Shown piece by piece: positions 59,207 to 64,000 of a stretch of 64,000 bases of DNA. Position 1 is the first letter of the stretch; the number at the start of each line of letters is the position of its first letter. This stretch comes from DASWZN01 sp963841635 (GTDB taxonomy: Bacteria > Acidobacteriota > Terriglobia > Bryobacterales > Bryobacteraceae), in assembly GCA_963841635.1 (NCBI GenBank), contig CAWJDO010000003.1, positions 248,001 to 312,000 on the forward strand, read 5' to 3'. The notes beneath the pieces were generated by a model. It was not told the origin of the DNA and did no database searches. It saw only the letters and a list, made by a program, of their open reading frames with translations. The position numbers were made by a program, and so were the translations under genes.

Positions 59207-60891
59207 GCTCCTGCGGGCTGGCGCGGCTTTCTTCCTGCTGACGAGCGGCGGAGCCCGGGGCGGTTCGCCCGCCGATCTTCCGGTCTACATCGAAGACTCA
59301 CACGCTGGGACATTCTACTGGATCTTGCAGAACCTGCCCTTGAATCGTGAGTACGGGCTGGTCCTGATCGACGCCCACAGCGATGCCAGCGAGATTCTAA
59401 ACTCCGATTCGATCCGAAGGCAAGTCTTGCGAGCCGCCACAGACGGTCAGCTGGAACAACTTGCCCGTGCGTGGCGATTGGGCGGTGCGATTCAATCCTT
59501 CAACTGGGTGGAGCCGCTGATCCCCCGCCCCATTGCGAAGGTCTGGTGGGTGCCCGCGGAGAAACTGACGGCGAAAGAGATCGCTGGCAAACGGCACGAT
59601 GTTGAGCGCGAGATCAATGCTCACGAACCGGCCTGGCCCCGCGGCGAGGGGGGCTTTGGTCGCAGGTACGAGGTCGTGGGCCTGGACCGACTGGCACAGC
59701 GAGCAATGCCTGGTCCTCTCGTCGTCAGCGTGGACCTGGACTTCTTCGCCTCCGAGACGAGCACGGCAGCCATCCATTCCCGAATCGAGAGGGTGCTGGA
59801 TTCCGTCCTGCGGCTGCCCCGCCTCAAGGCGCTGACGTTCTCGATCTCGAGACCCTACCTGACATCGGACAGCCAGGCCGACACGCTGCTGTATGAGGTC
59901 CTGAGGTATCTGACCCACATCGTGAACGTTGACATCCACTACGAACCGTTCTTGCGCATTGGTGAAGACCGGTCTGAAAAGGCCAAAGAGTTCTATCGGA
60001 AGAAAGCGGCGGTTCCCGATTACGAAATCGAACGCGCGGGGCCCCTTCTGCGAAGTTTCGTACTCCAGAACGCCGGTCGGATCGTCGTCGGTGACCAAGG
60101 AGAGCGTTGGGAACGCATGCTCGACGGGTGGCAGCGCGATGAGAAGGCCCCTCAAGTCGTTCTGCGCGTGGACGACCGTCCCGCATCGGCGAGCGATGAC
60201 CACTTGATTCCGGCGGAGGTGCCCTTTGGTCTGAAGATCGAGAATGCGGCGGGTTTGGAGCGCACGCGGATCCATTGGAAGGCGGTGATCGCGGCGCACG
60301 ACACCTATAACCTGATCAACGAGCGCCAGGGATTTGCAGATGGTGCTCCAAAGTACCTCTCCTACCGGGACGTGCCGATCGACGTAGCGGACGGGCGGAC
60401 GGAGATCCAGGGAGACGCGCTGGTCCCGTTTTTGGACAAGAAGACGGGACTGGGCACGCTGAGGGTCTACTGTGAACTCAGCGGGCCCCAAGGCACGATA
60501 GTCTCGAACGTGGTTCGCCTCTCCCGATATCGGGGTGAAGGGTACATCGGCAAACTCACCGAGATCTTCAACCTGCCGTATGTCTACGGCAGCGCGCTGT
60601 TGAGAGTCGGAGACATGGCCAGTGCAGACGCGCGATACGGCGCGGATTGCAGCCATTTCATCATCTACGGGCGGCGGAGAAGCGGTCAGATGATCCCGTA
60701 CGTGAATCCGCAAGAACTCCTGCCATACATGGACACACTCGCTGAGGTCCGGGAGTTGCGGCGCGGGATTGCCTACAGCGCGGAGGGGCCTGTTCCGATC
60801 ACTGCCGCCCTGTTGGCCAAGGGGATGCTGTTGCACTTTGGCAAACATGTGGCGGCCGTTTACGCGGACGCGGATCACACCGGCCTCCTAA
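59193..60891 (+). pseudogene. UPF0489-like plus NlpC/P60-like protein, 5' part, interrupted by an IS
   Basis: 566 codons from the ATG at 59193 to the IS insertion point. The N-terminal half (about 25-250) has LVLIDAHSDASEILN and VVSVDLDFFASE, as in arginase-like/UPF0489 metal-dependent folds. A beta linker (about 330-450) follows, then a papain-like NlpC/P60 region with candidate catalytic Cys in RYGADCSHFIIYGRR and His in GKHVAAVY. The frame then runs into IS sequence. Removing the IS and one CTAA duplication joins this part to 62916-63022, giving 601 residues. Only the last 34 residues are cut off, but the protein now ends in IS-encoded residues (stop at 61088). Confidence 0.8.
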
Positions 60892-62911
60892 CCCGACTTT
60901 CGCAGTTCAGGCCCGTTTTTCCGGTTCAGCCGGCCCTAAGCCTTTTGCCTGCAATCCGAGAATCTCAAAACCGCTGTGGTGAAGACCTACCCTCTTCCAC
61001 TTCGGACCTTTTTCTGGCATTCTGCTGCTTCCATGTTCTTGCGCCGCACCAACCGCAGGAAGGACGGCAAGGATCACCGCTACTTTAGCGTGGTGGAAAA
61101 CCGGCGACTGTCTTCGGGCAAGACGGCGCAACGCACGGTCCTCTACCTGGGTGAAGTGAACGACTCTCAGCAAGCCGCCTGGCGCAAGACCCTCGAGGTC
61201 TTCGACGAGCAGCAGCAGCGTTCTCGCAACCTCAGCCTGTTCCCCGACGATCGCGAGATTCCCGAAGATGCCGTCGACAGCCTGCAGGTGAGGCTGAGCG
61301 GACTGGAACTGCGGCGGCCGCGCCTGTTCGGCAACTGCTGGCTGGCTTGCGAAATCTGGCGTCAACTGGGACTCGACGAGTTTTGGCAGCGGCGCTTGCC
61401 GGACGGCCGCGAGGCCGTGAGATGGGAGAAGGTGCTGGAACTGCTGGTGGTGAACCATCTGCTCGATCCGGCCAGCGAGTGGCGTGTGCATCGGCAGTGG
61501 TTTCTTTCCACCGCCATGGACGAGTTACTGAACGTCGACTATGCGGCCGCCGAAAAGGACCGGCTGTATCGTTGTCTGGACCGGGTGCTGGAGCACAAGC
61601 AGGATCTGTTCGTGTGGTTGAGACAAAAGTGGGCGGACCTGTTTCAAGCCGACTTCGAAGTGCTGCTCTACGATTTGACGAGCACGTATTTCGAAGGCGC
61701 CATGGAAGAGAACCCCAAGGCTAAGCGCGGCTACAGCCGCGACGGCCGGCCGGATTGCTTGCAGGTAGTGGTGGCGCTGGTGGTGACCACCGACGGCTTC
61801 CCACTGGCCTACGAAGTGATGGACGGCAACACCACCGACTGCACCACACTGCGAGGGTTCCTCGACAAAATCGAGAAGACCTACGGGAAGGCGAAGCGGA
61901 TGTGGGTCATGGACCGGGGCATCCCGACCGAGGCGATTCTGGCCGAGATGCGCGACCCGGCGCGCACGGTCTACTACCTGGTGGGAACGTCCAAGAGCAA
62001 GATCAAGCAGCACGAGAAGAAGTGGCTGGATTTGCCCTGGCAGAAGGTTCGCGACTCGGTCGAGGTGAAACTGTTCGAGCAGGACGGCGAGCTTTACGTG
62101 CTGGCCAAGAGCGAGGGCCGCCAGGCCAAAGAGGTCGCCATGCGGCGCAAGAGGCTGGCGCGGCTGCTGCGAAAACTTCGCGCCATGCGGCGCAGCCTGC
62201 CGGCGCGCGATCAGTTGTTGCTGCGGATCGGCGCCGCCAAGACCGAGGCGGGCCGCGCCTTCGGCTTCGTGAAGATCCAACTGCCGGAGTCCCGGCAGCC
62301 GGTGACGCGGGAGACCTTTCGATTCCACGTGGACAAGGTCAAGCTCAAAGAGGCGGAGTTGCGCGACGGACACTACTTACTGCGCTCCAACCTGGCCGGC
62401 GGCGACCCCACGGTGTTGTGGTCGCGCTACGTGCAACTGACCCAGATCGAATCCGTTTTTCGAAGCCTGAAAAGCGAGCTCGGGATTCGGCCCATCCGGC
62501 ATCAACTGGAGCATCGCGCCGACGCTCACATCTTGGTCGCCTTCCTGGCCTACTGTCTTCAAGTGACGTTGAAGAACCGGCTCATGATTCACGCGCCGGG
62601 GCTGACGCCAGCGGCCGTGATGGGCGCGCTGGCGAACATTCAGATGATCGACGTGTACATTCCCACCGTCGACGGACGCTGGCTGATTCTCCCCCGCTAC
62701 ACGCAGCCGGAGAGAGATGCCCAGTTGGTCCTCGACAAGCTCAAGCTCGAGCTGCCCGCGCAACCACCTCCGCGGATCACCGCGGAACCCGCCCTCCGAG
62801 CGGTCGCCGAGGCTGGTCGATAGCCCGGGTTTGTGGTGAAGACCTTTTGATCGCCTGCACTGATTCTTAATGGCTTAGGTGTCGCTCGGGCCCCCAACTG
62901 CGAAAGTCGGG
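60892..62911 (+). mobile_element. IS1634-like (IS4-group) insertion sequence, 2020 bp
   Basis: Terminal inverted repeats start CCCGACTTTCGCAGTT at 60892-60907 and are matched exactly, inverted, at 62896-62911, with weaker pairing beyond. The flanks carry a 4-bp duplication CTAA (60888-60891 and 62912-62915). One intact transposase gene lies inside. A GTGGTGAAGACC motif occurs near both ends (60977 and 62834). Recent insertion is likely, since both the element and the host gene halves are otherwise intact. Confidence 0.92.
61033..62823 (+). CDS. IS1634-family DDE transposase
   Basis: 596 residues from the ATG at 61033. N-terminal FLRRTNRRKDGKDHRYFSVVENRR is typical of IS1634 transposases. The DDE residues are Asp in LLYDLTSTYFEG, Asp in WVMDRGIPTEAIL and Glu in QIESVFRSLKSELGI (the IS4-type YREK-like region). 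The gene is intact. A longer frame upstream to 60976 lacks a good start. Confidence 0.93.
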   Translation: MFLRRTNRRKDGKDHRYFSVVENRRLSSGKTAQRTVLYLGEVNDSQQAAWRKTLEVFDEQQQRSRNLSLFPDDREIPEDAVDSLQVRLSGLELRRPRLFGNCWLACEIWRQLGLDEFWQRRLPDGREAVRWEKVLELLVVNHLLDPASEWRVHRQWFLSTAMDELLNVDYAAAEKDRLYRCLDRVLEHKQDLFVWLRQKWADLFQADFEVLLYDLTSTYFEGAMEENPKAKRGYSRDGRPDCLQVVVALVVTTDGFPLAYEVMDGNTTDCTTLRGFLDKIEKTYGKAKRMWVMDRGIPTEAILAEMRDPARTVYYLVGTSKSKIKQHEKKWLDLPWQKVRDSVEVKLFEQDGELYVLAKSEGRQAKEVAMRRKRLARLLRKLRAMRRSLPARDQLLLRIGAAKTEAGRAFGFVKIQLPESRQPVTRETFRFHVDKVKLKEAELRDGHYLLRSNLAGGDPTVLWSRYVQLTQIESVFRSLKSELGIRPIRHQLEHRADAHILVAFLAYCLQVTLKNRLMIHAPGLTPAAVMGALANIQMIDVYIPTVDGRWLILPRYTQPERDAQLVLDKLKLELPAQPPPRITAEPALRAVAEAGR

Positions 62912-62915
62912 CTAA

Positions 62916-63022
62916 ACGAGAATACGCTCGTGGTTCATCAGCTGGAGGGCTATCCGGAGATCACCACTTTCGGAGCTATGGCTGCCAGATACCCTCGGAT
63001 TCGAGTGATGACTTTCAAGTGA
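62916..63022 (+). pseudogene. 3' part of the gene interrupted by the IS1634-like element
   Basis: From just after the second CTAA, the DNA reads NENTLVVHQLEGYPEITTF and ends in RIRVMTFK then TGA (63020-63022) when joined in frame to 60891. The sum 1699 + 107 = 1806 bases is divisible by three, which confirms the join. Confidence 0.85.
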
Positions 63023-63101
63023 CGCGGAGCACGCCGCTCCATCTGGACACAACCGCCGCCAAAACGCTACCCTCAATGTAACCGCTGTCCGCGGAGGGGC
63101 T

Positions 63102-64000
63102 ATGAGCGTGAATAACCTTCGTTCGGTCGCATTTCCCACACTGAATGAGACGCAAGTCGACGAGTTGACGCGCTGTACCAACGCGGCGCCCAGGCTGTTC
63201 CACGAGGGAGAAGCACTGTTTACGGTCGGCCAGCGCAATATGAACTTCTTCATCGTGAAGTCGGGCGAGGTCGAGATCATCGATCGCTCCGGCGACGAGC
63301 CGCGAACGGTCACCATCCATCGACAAGGCGAGTTCACCGGCGACGTCTCGCATTTGACCGGCCTTCCGGCGGTGGTCAGCGCCTTCGCCCGGGGCGACTG
63401 CGAGGTGCTGGAAATATCCGGCGACGCCCTGCGGCGCGTTCTGAATCAGTGCCCGGGCATCAGCGACATCATCCTCCAGGCATTCATCGCCCGGCGGCAG
63501 CTGCTGCGCGAGTCGCCAAACTTCACGGGCCTGCGCGTGATCGGCTCCCGTTATTCGCCCGATACCTTCCGGGTCCGCGATTTCCTGGCCAAGAACCGCA
63601 TCCTCTTCACGTGGGTGGACGTCGAAACCGACCCGGACGTGGACAAGCTGCTCAAGCGATTTGGCGTGACCGAGTCCGATACGCCGGTGGTGGCCTGCGG
63701 CAAGATGGTGCTCCTGCGCAATCCCTCCAACCTGCAGCTCGCCGACGCCGTCGGCATCCACCAGCCCCTCGAGAACAAAGTGTACGACCTGGTGGTGGTA
63801 GGGGGAGGTCCGGCGGGATTGGCCGCGGCCGTTTACGGCGCATCCGAAGGGCTGCGGACGGTGGTGCTCGAGACCTCGGCGCCCGGCGGCCAGGCCGGCA
63901 CCAGCATGCGAATCGAAAACTACCTCGGCTTCCCCACCGGCGTGACAGGTACGGAACTGGCCGGCCGGGCCATCCTTCAGGCCAACAAGTTCGGCGCCCA
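63102..64000 (+). CDS. cNMP-binding/thioredoxin-reductase fusion (partial, runs off window)
   Basis: 299 codons visible from the ATG at 63102, with GGAGG 6-7 bp upstream. Residues 1-125 are a cyclic-nucleotide-binding-like domain (LFHEGEALFTVGQRNMNFFIVKSGEVEII, GEFTGDVSHLTG). About 140-215 is a glutaredoxin/thioredoxin-like domain (VIGSRYSPDTFRVRDFLAKN, VTESDTPVVACG) in which the redox CxxC is replaced by YSPD. From 220 a FAD domain begins (VYDLVVVGGGPAGLAAAVYG, APGGQAGTSMRIENYLGFP). Such fusions are widespread in soil bacteria. The part with the reductase CxxC lies beyond the window. Confidence 0.9.
   Translation, partial: MSVNNLRSVAFPTLNETQVDELTRCTNAAPRLFHEGEALFTVGQRNMNFFIVKSGEVEIIDRSGDEPRTVTIHRQGEFTGDVSHLTGLPAVVSAFARGDCEVLEISGDALRRVLNQCPGISDIILQAFIARRQLLRESPNFTGLRVIGSRYSPDTFRVRDFLAKNRILFTWVDVETDPDVDKLLKRFGVTESDTPVVACGKMVLLRNPSNLQLADAVGIHQPLENKVYDLVVVGGGPAGLAAAVYGASEGLRTVVLETSAPGGQAGTSMRIENYLGFPTGVTGTELAGRAILQANKFGA

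Overview
The window looks like a chromosomal segment of a GC-rich Acidobacteriota bacterium, most likely the Solibacteres/Bryobacterales group. The evidence is two genes of the VWFA-related family typical of acidobacteria (1-235 and 40916-41977), several large secreted proteins of acidobacterial type, a TPR-secretin fusion, an NtrY/NtrX pair, and a short GC-rich intergenic repeat in at least six copies. No rRNA, tRNA or CRISPR array is visible. Taxonomy is inferred from gene content only.

Layout. 1-9 kb is housekeeping: the end of a VWFA-related gene, a molybdopterin-binding protein, an argC-argB-argA operon, a small zinc-ribbon membrane protein, a secreted metallo-beta-lactamase-fold protein and an ntrY-ntrX-like two-component system. 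9.3-12.3 kb is an intact IS21-family element with an extra gene coupled to istB; it cuts off an old reading frame. 12.3-25.6 kb is the main feature, a minus-strand electron-transfer cluster: TPR protein, 23-heme cytochrome, giant 67-heme cytochrome built of 19 tandem tri-heme modules, outer-membrane beta-barrel, secreted acidobacterial protein, membrane b-type cytochrome and membrane-tethered [Fe-S]/FAD reductase, followed within 3 bp by a ParB-like protein and a coupled tyrosine phosphatase. The gene order reads as a path from a cytoplasmic reductant through the inner membrane and periplasm to the outer membrane.

26-36 kb holds a lytic transglycosylase, a tandem-repeat patch, an STN-domain protein, a Cus-type metal efflux locus (cusB-YHS fusion and cusA) riddled with frameshifts, a Crp/Fnr regulator and a TPR-secretin. 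36-56.8 kb is mostly metabolism and stress: methyltransferase, phytoene-desaturase-like oxidoreductase, Yip1 protein, Dps, AlkA-like glycosylase, VWFA protein, a barrel/cytochrome c/VIT iron-transporter operon preceded by a palindrome, a 1071-residue secreted protein, a serine/threonine dehydratase, a pseudo-receiver, acetate kinase and phosphoketolase, an aminotransferase, HemB, and a DsbA/MauE redox pair.

56.8-63 kb is a three-gene coupled operon of unknown role: a CapA-like metallophosphatase, a secreted protein with a discoidin-like C-terminus, and a UPF0489-like plus NlpC/P60-like protein. The third gene is split by an IS1634-like element; removing the IS and one copy of a 4-bp target duplication restores the frame exactly. 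The window ends inside a cNMP-binding/thioredoxin-reductase fusion.
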